Notes: generated from the letters alone by a model not told the origin. A stretch of DNA of 64,000 nucleotides from Dyella sp. SG609 (GCF_012275375.1 NZ_JAAZQJ010000011.1:1-64000); one strand, 5' to 3'. Counted from the first letter of the stretch, positions 30,826 through 40,637 are shown. Program-made: numbers and translations.

Positions 30826-31416
30826 CTAGCCGCGACGCCAGACCAGGCAGCGGTTGTTGGCCGGCATGGCGATATCGGCCACCGCACGGAAGCCCGCACG
30901 CGCGGCCAGTGCATTCACCGCCTCGGCATCGCGGATGGCCATATGCGCACCGCGCGCCTTCAGCCACTGATCGAAGACTGCATTGCTGTCACTGCTGTAG
31001 TGGCCGCCGTAGTTGAAGGGGCCGTAGATCGCCAGCACCGCATCATCCGTGGTCGCATCGGTCAAGCGCGCGAACAAGGTCTCGACTTCGGGCCAGCTCA
31101 TGATGTGCAGCGTGTTGGCGCTGAACACCGCGTCGTAGCGGTGCGCCGGCCAGGCGCCGCCGACGTCGAGCTGCAATGGCGCGGGCGTATTGGGCAGCCC
31201 GGCTTCGTCCAGCCACAGCTGCATGCCGGGCAGGTTTTCCACGCGGTCCGAGCATTGCCAGCTCAGCCAGGGCATCGCCGCGGCGAAGTACACCGCGTGC
31301 TGTCCGGTGCCGCTGCCGATCTCCAGCGCATCGCGCCGGCCGGCGAAGTGTTCGCGCAGCACCGCGAGGATAGGCTCGCGGTTGCGGTCGCAGGAGGGGG
31401 CGTTCGGTTTCTCCAC
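30826..31416 (-). CDS. DUF938 SAM-dependent methyltransferase-like protein (METTL26 family)
   Basis: 196 residues. The SAM-binding motif is [20 protein letters not shown], followed by [31 protein letters not shown] and [20 protein letters not shown], all conserved in DUF938. The methyl acceptor is unknown. It follows a small membrane-protein gene by four bases and is probably co-transcribed with it. Confidence 0.9.
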   Translation of the reverse strand: MEKPNAPSCDRNREPILAVLREHFAGRRDALEIGSGTGQHAVYFAAAMPWLSWQCSDRVENLPGMQLWLDEAGLPNTPAPLQLDVGGAWPAHRYDAVFSANTLHIMSWPEVETLFARLTDATTDDAVLAIYGPFNYGGHYSSDSNAVFDQWLKARGAHMAIRDAEAVNALAARAGFRAVADIAMPANNRCLVWRRG

Positions 31417-31420
31417 CCGC

Positions 31421-31618
31421 TCAGGCGGGACGGCCGCGCAGGATGCGCGCCGGCAGCATCAGCAAGGCGCCGAGGAAGGAGAACACTGCGTTGACCGTGA
31501 TGCCCACCAGGCGCAGCGGCAGGGTCAGCAGCCACACGATGGGATACAGCACCAGCGCCAGCAGGGCGATCGGCCAGCAGAACACCAGCAGCAACAGCCA
31601 GAGCAGGAAAGCGGCCAT
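31421..31618 (-). CDS. Small integral membrane protein
   Basis: 65 residues from the ATG at 31618, preceded by AAGGA. Two hydrophobic helices (about 4-30 and 35-57) are followed by a basic tail (PARILRGRPA). No family is recognised with certainty. It lies immediately upstream of the DUF938 gene. Confidence 0.65.
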   Translation of the reverse strand: MAAFLLWLLLLVFCWPIALLALVLYPIVWLLTLPLRLVGITVNAVFSFLGALLMLPARILRGRPA

Positions 31619-31922
31619 GGAGGGTTCCTTACGGGAACGGATAAAAGGTGCGAGCACTCTAGCGCGCTGCGTTGCGATGGGGGAGATGACTCCCTACACC
31701 CCTCGACCTACTTTTCAAATCCGACGTAGGTTGGGGTGAGCCGCAGGCGACTGCGAAGGCAGGATGCCGTAGCGAACATCCGCGTAGCGGATGGCCCAAA
31801 GGGCTGGCTGCCGATGCAGCCAGTAACCCCAACATCGTCACATTGAGGCGTATCGCATGGTTGGGGTTTGCCTGCAGCTCACCCCAACCTACGCTGAGCC
31901 ATGGGCGCAAGAACGTGCGGGT
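31619..31922. repeat. Intergenic region with a long family (a) inverted repeat (31726-31892)
   Basis: The left arm GTAGGTTGGGGTGAGCCGC starts at 31726 and the right arm ending CACCCCAACCTAC ends at 31892. The loop is extended by a smaller hairpin (CATCCGCGTAGCGGATG) and a GGCTGGCTGCCGATGCAGCC stem. No gene is supported in the rest of the 304 bases. Confidence 0.85.
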
Positions 31923-32501
31923 TCAGTGCATCGGGTTGACGCCGATCCAGCGCAGATGCAGGTAGAACGCGAAGAAAGCCCAGGCGGCGACGCCGACGGC
32001 GATCGTCACCAGGGTTCCGCGCAGCGTACCGGCCGGGTAGACCGTGCCGGCCGCGCGGTCGCGCCGCCGCGAGATCATGAAATCGGTGATCGCCCACAGC
32101 AGGAAGGCGCCGAACAGCAGCACGTCGTGCAGCATGCCGGTGGCCAGCAGATGGCCGAACGCCCACACCTTCACGCCGGCCAGCATGGGATGGCCGAGCC
32201 GGGCCTTGAAGTGATTGCGCGGCACGTAGGCGGCGACGAACAGCACGAAGGCCACCAGGGTGAACAGCGCATTGAGATGGCGCAGCGCCAGCGGCGGCAC
32301 GTACAGCAGCACCGGTGCGAGGCGGGCGTCGCGGAAGCCGATCATCAGCACGATCAGGCCGACGATGGAGGCCAGCGAGTACAGGCCTTTCCAGCCCATG
32401 TCGCCGAAGCGCGCGATCTGCCGCGTGCGCCAGCCGGGAGTGAGCATGCTGATGGAATGCACGCCCAGGAATAGCAGCAGACCCAGGATCAGCAGTGTCA
32501 T
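31923..32501 (-). CDS. NnrU family membrane protein
   Basis: 192 residues with five or six hydrophobic helices. LGVHSISMLTPGWR, FGDMGWKGLYSLASIVGLIVLMIGF, RNHFKARLGHPMLAGVKVWAFGHLLATG and the DFMISRRR segment match NnrU/MapEG-like proteins. NnrU is linked to nitrite/nitric-oxide metabolism in denitrifiers and is related to 15-cis-zeta-carotene isomerase. No denitrification genes are nearby, so the role here is open. Confidence 0.9.
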   Translation of the reverse strand: MTLLILGLLLFLGVHSISMLTPGWRTRQIARFGDMGWKGLYSLASIVGLIVLMIGFRDARLAPVLLYVPPLALRHLNALFTLVAFVLFVAAYVPRNHFKARLGHPMLAGVKVWAFGHLLATGMLHDVLLFGAFLLWAITDFMISRRRDRAAGTVYPAGTLRGTLVTIAVGVAAWAFFAFYLHLRWIGVNPMH

Positions 32502-32540
32502 CGGGAACCCCTTCCGGATGGATGGGGCGAGTATAGAGCG

Positions 32541-33098
32541 CTAAACGGCGCGCCGATGAAGGCGTACGGCGAGCGCGATGGATTCGCCGTCCAGCGTCAG
32601 CGTGCCTTGGGTGCCATCCGGCACATGCCACACGTCGCCGGCCTGCAGGCGGCCTTCCGGCGTGACGATTTCCGCGCGGGTGGCATAGACGAGAACCACG
32701 CCAGCCAGTGCATGCGTGCCCGCGCGCCAGGTTTCGATGCGGCCGTCCGCCACGCCACGCCGCAGCATCAGGTTGAAATCGCGCGTGGCGCCTTCGATCA
32801 GCGTGACGTCCACCGACGCCTCGCCGGCAAAGGCGAACGGCACGCAGGGTTCATCGAGCCGATGCTCGCTGCCGTCCGCGAAGCGCATGGCGAAACCCGC
32901 GCCTTCCAGCAGCGCGATCTGCCGATCCACGCCGGGAAACGCGGAGAACGGCGCCGCGCTGTCCACCTCGGCCACGCTCACGCGCCAATCGAAATCGCTC
33001 AGGGCCGCACCCGCCGGATGGACGGCCAATTCGCGCGTGCGCCCCATGCCGTTCTTCCACGGCGTCACCGCGATATCGGCACCGCGCACGATGCTCAC
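32541..33098 (-). CDS. hutD: HutD family protein
   Basis: 185 residues from a GTG at 33098 that overlaps the dinG stop (GTGA); no ATG fits. ITPWKNG-type opening (AVTPWKNGMGRTRELAVHP), DFDWRVSVAEVDSAAPFSAFPGVDRQIALLEG and LMLRRG are HutD hallmarks. HutD is a cupin-like protein thought to cap histidine-utilisation flux, but no hut genes are in view. It is likely translated by coupling with dinG. Confidence 0.88.
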   Translation of the reverse strand: MSIVRGADIAVTPWKNGMGRTRELAVHPAGAALSDFDWRVSVAEVDSAAPFSAFPGVDRQIALLEGAGFAMRFADGSEHRLDEPCVPFAFAGEASVDVTLIEGATRDFNLMLRRGVADGRIETWRAGTHALAGVVLVYATRAEIVTPEGRLQAGDVWHVPDGTQGTLTLDGESIALAVRLHRRAV

Positions 33099-35197
33099 GC
33101 CGCGCGCTCGATCGCGCGCGCGAACGGCGGCAGCGCATTGAGCATGCGCTCGCCGTAGCGCTTGGTCACCACGCGGCGGTCCAGCAGCACGATGCGGCCG
33201 TGGTCGGTCTCTGTGCGGATCAGGCGGCCGCAGTACTGCGTGAGCAGGCGCGTGGCATCGGGCACGGTCACTTCGATGAACGGATTGCGCCCGCGCGATT
33301 CCAGCCATTCGGCATAGGTGGCACCAACCGGATCGGTGGGCACGGCGAACGGCAGCTGGGTGATCACCACCGTCTCGCACAGCTTGCCGGGCAGGTCCAG
33401 GCCTTCGCCGAACGAGGCCAGGCCGAACAGCGTGCTGCCCTTGCCGGCTTCGACATCCGCAATATGCTCGGCGACCAGTTGCGCCTTGCCCAGCGAGCCC
33501 TGCGCGCGCACCTTGCGCACGCATTCGATCGGCAGCTTCTGCAGTACGCGGTCGAGCTTGGCGCGCGAAGTGAACAGCACCAGGTTGCCGGCGGCCCAGT
33601 CCAGATTCGCGGCGAGCCAGTCGCTGATCTCCTGCGCGTGTTCCTCGCGCGCATCCGGCATGGCGCGCAGCGCCGGCACTTCCAGCCGCGCCTGCGCGGC
33701 GAGATTGAACGGCGAGGGCAGGCTGAGCGTGACCGCGCTGTCGGGCAGGCCCACCGCGTCGGCAAAGGTGCGGAAATTGCCGCCGGCGCTGAGCGTGGCC
33801 GAGGTCATCACCACGGCGCTCGCGTTCTCCCACAGCACGCTGCGCAGCAGGCCGCCGGCGGATACCGACGACGCATGGCAGACCAGCTGCTGGTCGCCGG
33901 ACAGCGTGACCCAGCGCGCCAGCGGCGGGCCGCCTTCGCGGTCCTCGCTGGACCAGGCGCGCCAGGTGCGCAGCTGGCGGTCGATGCGTTCCAGCGCCAT
34001 GCCCAGCTCGCGCGACAGCGCTTCGTTGGTGGGGCCGCTCTCGGTCATCTCCAGCACAGCGCGGCGCACGGCGCCGACCCAGCGCTCGATCTCGCCGGTG
34101 AACACGTACAGCACGCGCGCATGCTCCACCCAGGATTCCGGCAGCTGGCCGAGCGAGCCGCGGTACATCGGCTCGTCGTCGTTGGGCGAGGGCAGCCAGT
34201 GCAGGCGGATGTCTTTTTCCAGTTCTTCCAGCGCGTCGCTCAGTTCCTGCAGCTTTTCGTCGCCGGCATCCAGCGCGAGCTTGCCGATCACTTCCTTGTC
34301 GGTGAGCGAGTACGCCGCGTGGATCTGCCGGCCCAGCCGGCTGAGCTGGCGCACGGTGGCGCTCATATGCACTTCGGCGGCGCCGCGGTCGATGGCCTTC
34401 GAGGGTACGTGGTGGCCTTCGTCGAAGATGTACAGCACTTCGTCGGGCTTGGGCAGGATCACGCCGCCGAAGCCGTCTTCCTCGCGCGGCATGGTGAGGT
34501 CGGCCAGCACCAGGTCCTGGTTGGCGACGATGATGTCCGCATCGCCCACCGCGCGGCGCGCGGCGAAGAACGGGCAGGCCATGAACTGCGCGCATTTGCG
34601 TCCGGTGCAGCCGCCCGCGCTGGTGGTGATCATGGCGCGCAGCAGGTCGCCGGGGGTTTCCGGCGCGTTGTCCATGTCGCCGTCCCATTCGTGGCGGTCG
34701 AATGCGCCGACGAGTTTGTTCAGCACCTGCTTGTCGCGTTCGGCTGGGGGTTTGGACCACAGGGCGAGGTCCGCCTCGAAGCCGAGACCCATCTGCGCGG
34801 TGTCCTGCAGGCTGTTGGCGGCCATGGCGAGGTTGCGCGGGCATACGTAGCGGCCGCGGCCTTTGGCGAGGGCGACTTTGGCTTCGCGGCCGTTGAGCTT
34901 GAGGTAGAGCGGGATGTCGCGCTGGACGAGCTGTTCCTGCAGGGCGATGGTGGCCGTGGCGATCAGCAGTTTCTTTTTCTGCGCGCGCGCGACTTCGACG
35001 CCGGCGATGAGGTAGGCCATCGATTTGCCGGTGCCGGTGGGGGCTTCGATGATGGCGGCGCCACCTTCTACCGACAGGGCTTTGGCGACCTCGGCGATCA
35101 TCTTTCCTTGTGACGCGCGGGCGCGGAAGCCGGGGAGGCCTTCCTTCAGGCGCGTGTACGCGGTGCGGATGGATTCCTTGGTTTCGTCGGTGAGCAT
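33095..35197 (-). CDS. dinG: ATP-dependent DNA helicase DinG
   Basis: 700 residues. SF2 XPD-like motifs: Walker A APTGTGKS (52-59), DEGH box (FDEGHHVPSKA), SATLSAGGNF, FASFGEGLDLPG-type motif and QYCGRLIRTETD. The Fe-S cluster cysteines are C119 (YVCPRN) and the GGCTGRKCAQFMACPF group. DinG unwinds DNA 5'-3', including R-loops, and is SOS-inducible in E. coli; no clear LexA box was recognised here. A G-rich tract and a large repeat lie directly upstream. Confidence 0.96.
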   Translation of the reverse strand: MLTDETKESIRTAYTRLKEGLPGFRARASQGKMIAEVAKALSVEGGAAIIEAPTGTGKSMAYLIAGVEVARAQKKKLLIATATIALQEQLVQRDIPLYLKLNGREAKVALAKGRGRYVCPRNLAMAANSLQDTAQMGLGFEADLALWSKPPAERDKQVLNKLVGAFDRHEWDGDMDNAPETPGDLLRAMITTSAGGCTGRKCAQFMACPFFAARRAVGDADIIVANQDLVLADLTMPREEDGFGGVILPKPDEVLYIFDEGHHVPSKAIDRGAAEVHMSATVRQLSRLGRQIHAAYSLTDKEVIGKLALDAGDEKLQELSDALEELEKDIRLHWLPSPNDDEPMYRGSLGQLPESWVEHARVLYVFTGEIERWVGAVRRAVLEMTESGPTNEALSRELGMALERIDRQLRTWRAWSSEDREGGPPLARWVTLSGDQQLVCHASSVSAGGLLRSVLWENASAVVMTSATLSAGGNFRTFADAVGLPDSAVTLSLPSPFNLAAQARLEVPALRAMPDAREEHAQEISDWLAANLDWAAGNLVLFTSRAKLDRVLQKLPIECVRKVRAQGSLGKAQLVAEHIADVEAGKGSTLFGLASFGEGLDLPGKLCETVVITQLPFAVPTDPVGATYAEWLESRGRNPFIEVTVPDATRLLTQYCGRLIRTETDHGRIVLLDRRVVTKRYGERMLNALPPFARAIERAA

Positions 35198-36155
35198 GGG
35201 GGGGGGCGGCGGGGCCGCGCCGGGGGGCGGCTTTTTTGGGTGGTTGTTGATTGTAGGGGGTGGGGAGGGGGTTGGGGGGCTTGCCCCTACTCGTCTTCCC
35301 GGCGTAGGCCGGGATCCAGTAGCGACTAGGTGGGGTTGTCGCGACTTGGCCGCTTATGCAGCGGGCATTTCGGACGCCTGCCGGCGCCCGAGTCACTTTC
35401 TCTTTGCTGGCTCAAAGAGAAAGTAACCAAAGAGAAATAGCCTCAAGTCAAAGGCTCGCGACGCGACTAGAAGGAGCGGTGGGCGGCTGCGGTAACTTGA
35501 TTAACCTGGGTCTACACGAAACGGCAGTGCGTTTGCGTAGCGGGTGCTTCAACGTGCCGTGGCGAAGAGGATGTTCAATGACCGAGGCCAGCTTTTGGGC
35601 TCAGCCCTGTTCGTCGCGTAAGCGCACGGCGTAGGTTGGGGTGAGCCATAGGCGAACCCCAACATGGCGAGGCGCGTGAAGGTGCCGGTGTTGGGGTTCG
35701 CCTGCGGCTCACCCCAACCTACGTCACGGAAAGATTTAACGTTACGCTCCGCCCGGCCCCTCACCCTGCCCTCTCCCCGGAGGGGAGAGGGGTGAAGTGG
35801 TGAGCAGGCAGGAACGAAGAACAGAAGCTGGCCTCGGTCACTGAACATCCTCTCGGCCACGGCACGTTGAAAAGGCCGTTACGTAAACGCACTGATGTTT
35901 CGTGTAGACCCAGGTTAATCCGTTTACCGCAGCCGCCCACTGCTCCTTCTAGTCGCGTCGCGAGCCTTTGACTTGAGGCTATTTCTCTTTGGTTACTTTC
36001 TCTTTGAGCCAGCAAAGAGAAAGTGACTCGGGCGCCGGCAGGCGTCCGAAATGCCCGCTGCATAAGCGGCCAAGTCGCGACAACCGCACCTAGTCGCTAC
36101 TGGATCCCAGCCTACGCCGGGATGACGAGCAAAGAGCCGACGCGCAAGCGCCCAA
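35198..36155. repeat. 958-base repeat island: 302-bp inverted repeat with nested elements
   Basis: The arms at 35291-35592 and 35827-36128 are inverted near-copies of equal length. Both contain the CGGCGTAGG..GGGATCCAG segment, the AAAGAGAAAGTAACCAAAGAG segment, the CTAGTCGCGTCGCGAG-type segment and the start ACCGAGGCCAGC. The centre holds a family (a) inverted repeat (35631-35722) and a family (c) hairpin (about 35760-35795). Short open frames in the arms are repeat-derived and not called as genes. The first 90 bases are a poly-G/T-rich tract upstream of dinG. Confidence 0.85.
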
Positions 36156-36803
36156 TCACCCCTCAGCAGCGATGCGCCGCAAGCTATCCTCAAACACCTC
36201 CGGCGGCTGCCCACCCTGAATCAAATACCGATCATTGACGATCACCGACGGCACCGCCCGCACCCCCTGCGACTGATAGAACGCCTCCTGCGCCCGCACC
36301 TCATCCGCATAGCGACCCTCGTCGAGCACCTTGCGCGCCTCGGCCGCATCCAGGCCGACCTTGCTGGCGGCATCCACCAACACCTCGCGGTCGCTCACAT
36401 TGCGCCCATCGGTGAAATACGCACCCAGCAGCGCGCGCTTGAGCTCACCCTGGCGCCCCAGCGTTTCCGCCCAATGCAGCAAGCGGTGCGCATCGAACGT
36501 GTTGTAGATGCGGCTGCGCTTATCCAGGTTGAACGTGAAACCCACATCGGCCCCGCGCTGGCGGATCGCCTCCTGGTTCTGCTTCATCTGCTCCGGCGTG
36601 CTGCCGTACTTGCGCGCCAGATGCTCGCCCACGTCCTCGCCCTCCGGCGCCAGCTGCGGATTGAGCTCGAACGGTTGGAAATGGATCTCCACCTCCACCT
36701 CACCCTCGAGCCGGCGCAACGCCTCGTCCAGCGAACCCAGGCCCACCGCGCACCAGGGGCAGACCACGTCGGAAACGAAATCGATCTTGAGCTTGTTGGC
36801 CAT
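36156..36803 (-). CDS. DsbA-family oxidoreductase, FrnE-like
   Basis: 215 residues. Thioredoxin-fold active site C15-P-W-C18 in DFVSDVVCPWCAVG; the FrnE-type insertion contains FQPFELNP and EHLARKYG; the cis-Pro loop is VRAVPSVIVN. There is no signal peptide, so it is cytoplasmic, as for FrnE-type polyketide/stress proteins. It sits just outside the repeat island. Confidence 0.93.
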   Translation of the reverse strand: MANKLKIDFVSDVVCPWCAVGLGSLDEALRRLEGEVEVEIHFQPFELNPQLAPEGEDVGEHLARKYGSTPEQMKQNQEAIRQRGADVGFTFNLDKRSRIYNTFDAHRLLHWAETLGRQGELKRALLGAYFTDGRNVSDREVLVDAASKVGLDAAEARKVLDEGRYADEVRAQEAFYQSQGVRAVPSVIVNDRYLIQGGQPPEVFEDSLRRIAAEG

Positions 36804-36897
36804 GGCGGGTATCCGATAGGGGAACGGATGGGAGATGCGGCCTGGGCGGGTGCAATCAAGTCAGCGCCGCCCATGCGGACGGCGCTGCAGAGGGGAT

Positions 36898-37404
36898 TTA
36901 CATCTTCCCCATGAAATCCGACTTCCCCAACTCCGCCCCCGCCGCACGCAAGATCGCGTACGCCGTCGTGCAATGGAAGAACAGATTCGGCAGCACGAAG
37001 TGCAGCAGATAGGCCTGGCCTTCGAACTGCTGTTCGCCGGTACGGGTCTTGATGGTGACGGTCCGGCCTTCGCTGCCGTCGAGCTGTTCGGTCTTGAAGC
37101 CCTTGATGTATTCCACCGCGCGCTCGATGCGCGCATGCAGCTGCTCGAAGCTGGTTTCGGTGTCTTCGAACTTCAGCGGCTCCACGCCGGCCAGGCGGGC
37201 GGTGCCGTTCTTGGCCATGTCGGTGGCGATCTGCACCTGGCGCACCAGCGGGTGCATGTCGGGGATCAGGCGGGTCTGCAGCAGCACGTCGGAAGTGATG
37301 CCCTTGGCGTGCGCGTGGGCTTCGCCCTTCTTCAGCACGTGCTGCAGGTTGGCCAGCGCGCGCAGGAATACGGGCACCGAGGCCTGGTACATGGAAAGCG
37401 TCAT
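36898..37404 (-). CDS. DUF1993 family protein
   Basis: 168 residues. MTLSMYQASVPVFLRALANLQHVLKKGEAHA, LIPDMHPLVRQVQIATDMAKNGTARLAG and FHCTTAYAILRAAGAELGKSDFMG are typical of DUF1993, a DinB-like helical-bundle family of unknown function. Its ATG overlaps the stop of the MFS gene by four bases, so it is translationally coupled to it. Confidence 0.92.
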   Translation of the reverse strand: MTLSMYQASVPVFLRALANLQHVLKKGEAHAHAKGITSDVLLQTRLIPDMHPLVRQVQIATDMAKNGTARLAGVEPLKFEDTETSFEQLHARIERAVEYIKGFKTEQLDGSEGRTVTIKTRTGEQQFEGQAYLLHFVLPNLFFHCTTAYAILRAAGAELGKSDFMGKM

Positions 37405-38765
37405 GAGGATGGCTCCGAGGAGTGGACGGGGTCGGCATCGGCCGGCTGCGTGGCGGCAACCGGCGAAAGGTCATGGGGTACGGCGGCGGCGCAGGGCGTG
37501 GGTTCCTCGTGGCGGGTCAGCGAGGGATCGGTCACGCGCCGCGCGGTGCGCGCGGCGATCAGCGTGCCGATCACCAGCAGGGCGGCCGCCACCACGAAGG
37601 CCAGGCCGGGCAGGTGCAGCGGGGTGCCGGGCATGATCGAGAAGGAGAAGATCTGCGCGAACAAGGTGGGGCCGAAGATGCCGGCAAAGCTGCCCAGGCT
37701 GGTGATCGCGCCCTGCAGGCGGCCCTGTTCGCTGGGGTCGACCTGCTGCGTCATGATCGCCTGCACCGGCGGGCCGGACAGGCCCCACAGCGCCAGCAGC
37801 GGAATGCCGAGCAGGAACACCCAGCCCACATTGGCCAGGCCCATCAGCAGGAAGGCGCCGATGCCGCACAGCATGCCGGCCACCAGCACGCGCCGCTCGC
37901 CCCAGCGCGGGGTGAGCTTGCCGGTGAGGAAGGCCTGCACCGAGCCGTCGCAGGCGCCCACCAGCATCAGCACCAGGCCGACGGCGCGGGTGCCCCAGCC
38001 GTAGCGGTAGTCGGCATACAGCACGAAGGTGGTCTGCAGCACGTAGTGCGCCAGATAGACCAGGAACATCACCGTGCCCAGCCCAAGCAGCACCGGGTCG
38101 CGGCGCAGCAGCTTCAGCGAGCCCAGCGGATGCGCGCTGTGCAGTTCGAAGCGCGCGGTGCGGTGCTCCTTCGGCAGCGACTCGGGCAGCACGAACAGGC
38201 CGTAGAGGAAATTGCACAGCGCCAGGCCCGCGGCCACCCAGAACGGCAGGCGCAGCGAGATCTCGCCCAGCACGCCGCCCACGCCCGGGCCCATGATGAA
38301 GCCCAGGCCGAAGGCGCCGCCGAGCATGCCGAACGCGGCGGCGCGTTTTTCCTTCGGCGTGATGTCGGCGATATAGGCATTGGCGGTGGTGAAGCTGGCC
38401 GCGGTCATGCCCAGCAGGATGCGTCCCAGCAGCAACAGCCACAGCGTGGGCGCCAGCGCCAGCACGATGAAATCCACGGCCAGGCCGAGGTTGGAGATCA
38501 GGATCACCGGGCGCCGGCCGAAGCGGTCCGACAGCGCGCCCTGGATCGGCGCGAAGATGAACTGCACCACGGCGAAGACGGTGCTGAAGATGCCCACCCA
38601 CGAGGCCGCCGTGGCGATGCCGCCGCCGGCGAGCTGTTCGAGCAGATGCGGCAGCGTGGGGATCACGATGCCGAAGGCCAGCATGTCCAGCAGGACGGTG
38701 ACGAAGATAAACGCTACCGCCGCGCGGCGCCGCGGCTCGGTGACGGTGGTGACTGGCTGGTCCAT
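37401..38765 (-). CDS. MFS efflux transporter, TCR/Tet-like
   Basis: 454 residues with 12 hydrophobic segments. Motif A between TM2 and TM3 is GALSDRFGRRPVIL, and motif C in TM5 is GFIMGPGVGGVLGE. Both are standard for drug:H+ antiporters of the TetA/TCR type. The C-terminal 45 residues are a polar tail. The antibiotic or metabolite exported cannot be told from sequence. It heads an operon with DUF1993. Confidence 0.92.
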   Translation of the reverse strand: MDQPVTTVTEPRRRAAVAFIFVTVLLDMLAFGIVIPTLPHLLEQLAGGGIATAASWVGIFSTVFAVVQFIFAPIQGALSDRFGRRPVILISNLGLAVDFIVLALAPTLWLLLLGRILLGMTAASFTTANAYIADITPKEKRAAAFGMLGGAFGLGFIMGPGVGGVLGEISLRLPFWVAAGLALCNFLYGLFVLPESLPKEHRTARFELHSAHPLGSLKLLRRDPVLLGLGTVMFLVYLAHYVLQTTFVLYADYRYGWGTRAVGLVLMLVGACDGSVQAFLTGKLTPRWGERRVLVAGMLCGIGAFLLMGLANVGWVFLLGIPLLALWGLSGPPVQAIMTQQVDPSEQGRLQGAITSLGSFAGIFGPTLFAQIFSFSIMPGTPLHLPGLAFVVAAALLVIGTLIAARTARRVTDPSLTRHEEPTPCAAAVPHDLSPVAATQPADADPVHSSEPSS

Positions 38766-38866
38766 GGTCGGCCGGCGGGATGAAAGCGCGAACGATAGCG
38801 CAAGGTGCGTGACGCGCGTTGTAGCGCCGCATCATCCTCCGTTCGCGCCCGTCCGGGGTAAAACCC

Positions 38867-39202
38867 TCAGGCCGGCGGCGCCGCGAGTTCCTTCGCGTCC
38901 AGGTAGCCGTCGTGGTTGCGGTCCAGCTTGTGGAACTGGCGGCGCAGATTGTCCTGGTGGCTGCGCAGGGTGATCGGCTTGCCATGGCCGCCGGGCAGTT
39001 CCTCCGGCTCCAGCACGCCGTCGCCGTTGGCGTCCATGCGGCGGAAGCCGGCGCTCAGGTAATCCACGTACTCCTGCTCGCTGACCCGGCCGTCGCCGTC
39101 GGTATCCATCAGCCTGAGGTATTCGGCCGGCGTGCGCGGATAGCCCTGCGCGGCGGCCAGGCACGGCAGCGCCAGCAGGGCCGCCGCCAGCACGGCGCGC
39201 AT
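38867..39202 (-). CDS. Secreted EF-hand protein
   Basis: 111 residues from the ATG at 39202, which overlaps the folE stop by one base (TGATG). The signal peptide is [18 protein letters not shown]. Three calcium-binding EF-hand loops occur: D33TDGDGRVSEQE, D57ANGDGVLEPEE and D94RNHDGYLDAKE. It is likely periplasmic, a calcium buffer or sensor. The tight coupling with folE has no obvious functional reason. Confidence 0.88.
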   Translation of the reverse strand: MRAVLAAALLALPCLAAAQGYPRTPAEYLRLMDTDGDGRVSEQEYVDYLSAGFRRMDANGDGVLEPEELPGGHGKPITLRSHQDNLRRQFHKLDRNHDGYLDAKELAAPPA

Positions 39203-39801
39203 CAGCGCACGCCGCCGCGGATGCCGATGAACTGCAGGAATTCGGCGCGGGTGCGCGCGTCGTCGCGGAACGAGCCCAGCATCTGGCTGGTGACCATCGA
39301 CACGCCGCGCTTGTGCACGCCGCGGGTGGTCATGCATTCGTGGCTGGCGTCGATCACCACGGCCACGCCGGCGGGGTGGAGGTTTTCCTGGATGCACTGC
39401 GCGATCTGCGCGGTGAGCTTTTCCTGCACCTGGAAGCGGCGCGCATAGGCTTCCACCACGCGCGCCAGCTTGCTGATGCCGACCACGCGGTTGGTCGGCA
39501 GGTAGCCGACGTGGGCGCGGCCCACGATCGGCGCCATGTGGTGCTCGCAGTGGCTTTCGAACTCGATGTCGCGCAGCACCACCATCTCGTCGTAGCCGGC
39601 CACTTCCTCGAAGGTGCGGCGCAGATACTCGCCCGGATCGGTGAGGTAGCCGGAGAACCAGTCGCGGTAGGCCTTGACCACGCGCTTGGGCGTGTCGAGC
39701 AGGCCTTCGCGCGACGGGTCCTCGCCAGCCCAGCGCAGCAGCACGCGTACCGCTTCCTCGGCCTGCTCGGGGGTGACGTCGCTGGGGTGCTGATCGCTCA
39801 T
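39202..39801 (-). CDS. folE: GTP cyclohydrolase I
   Basis: 199 residues. The zinc/active site is [11 protein letters not shown] (C85, H87, H88) with later [12 protein letters not shown], and the [24 protein letters not shown] signature is present. It converts GTP to dihydroneopterin triphosphate, the first step of folate synthesis. Length is close to E. coli FolE (222). Confidence 0.97.
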   Translation of the reverse strand: MSDQHPSDVTPEQAEEAVRVLLRWAGEDPSREGLLDTPKRVVKAYRDWFSGYLTDPGEYLRRTFEEVAGYDEMVVLRDIEFESHCEHHMAPIVGRAHVGYLPTNRVVGISKLARVVEAYARRFQVQEKLTAQIAQCIQENLHPAGVAVVIDASHECMTTRGVHKRGVSMVTSQMLGSFRDDARTRAEFLQFIGIRGGVR

Positions 39802-39860
39802 GGGGGTTCCTTACGTGGCGCAGGCGGTCAAGTGTAGCGCCAGCGTCAAGCCCCGGCGCC

Positions 39861-40637
39861 TCACGGGTCCGGTACGAAGCGGCCCGGGAAGGGCTCGGGG
39901 CGCACCGGGCGCGGCCGTTCGCAGGGGATCACGCATTGCGCGGCGAGGTTGTTCCAGGTGTCGTAGTACAGCGCGACCACTTCGTCCGGCGAGCTGGAGG
40001 CGCGTTCGAATTCCGCTTCGGTGACCGAGGAATACTCACGCTCGCCGTGGCCGGTGCCCAGCGGTGCGCTGGCCTTGGCGGCACGCTGCTCCGCGCCGCG
40101 CATTGCGGACGGAGCGGCGGCGTCGGCTGCGGCAGGTGCTGCGGGCGAGGCCGCTATCTCGCTCACCATCGGCGGCTCATAGACCGGCTGCGGCTTGCGG
40201 CGGAACACCGCCACGCCGATCACGCCGACGTTGTCCGGCCGCCCGGTCTTCGCGGCGTAGCTCTGGCCGATATCGGTGAAGACGAAATCGGCTACCTGGC
40301 TGAGGCTCTTGCGCCAGCCCAGCACGTCGGTGCTCGCGCGCGGGTCCAGCACGTAGCCGGCCTGCGACCAGCCGGCGGTCTGGCCGGAGACGGCGTTGAC
40401 GCCATCCACTGACAGCACCGCGAGCAGGTCCTCGCCGCTGCGGCTGCGCAGCGCGATGCGGTAGCGGTGGCCGGGTTCGCCGGCCACGTAGTAGCGGCCG
40501 TGGTGCTGGTAGACGGGCAGGCTGCGCCCGGTGTCGCGGTCGTACACGCTCAGATCCAGCAGGCGGCCTACGGCACTGGCGGGTGCGGCGTGGGCCAGGC
40601 CGGCGGCGACGGCCAGCGCGATCAGCAGGGTTTTCAT
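39861..40637 (-). CDS. Secreted hypothetical protein
   Basis: 258 residues with a signal peptide (MKTLLIALAVAAGLAHA, then APASA). The N-terminal half is a predicted beta domain (LDLSVYDRDTGRSLPVYQHHGRYYVAGEPGHRYRIALRS, VLSVDGVNAVSG). An Ala/Pro-rich linker (about 165-190) and a C-terminal region with a Cys pair (CVIPC) follow. I recognise no characterised family. It is divergent from the AroE-like gene. Confidence 0.75.
   Translation of the reverse strand: MKTLLIALAVAAGLAHAAPASAVGRLLDLSVYDRDTGRSLPVYQHHGRYYVAGEPGHRYRIALRSRSGEDLLAVLSVDGVNAVSGQTAGWSQAGYVLDPRASTDVLGWRKSLSQVADFVFTDIGQSYAAKTGRPDNVGVIGVAVFRRKPQPVYEPPMVSEIAASPAAPAAADAAAPSAMRGAEQRAAKASAPLGTGHGEREYSSVTEAEFERASSSPDEVVALYYDTWNNLAAQCVIPCERPRPVRPEPFPGRFVPDP

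Noticed and set aside
35341-36063. Short frames beginning MQRAFRTPAGARVTF in both arms of the repeat island
   Set aside because: They occur as mirrored copies inside the inverted repeat, end irregularly and have no ribosome-binding site, so they are treated as repeat sequence.
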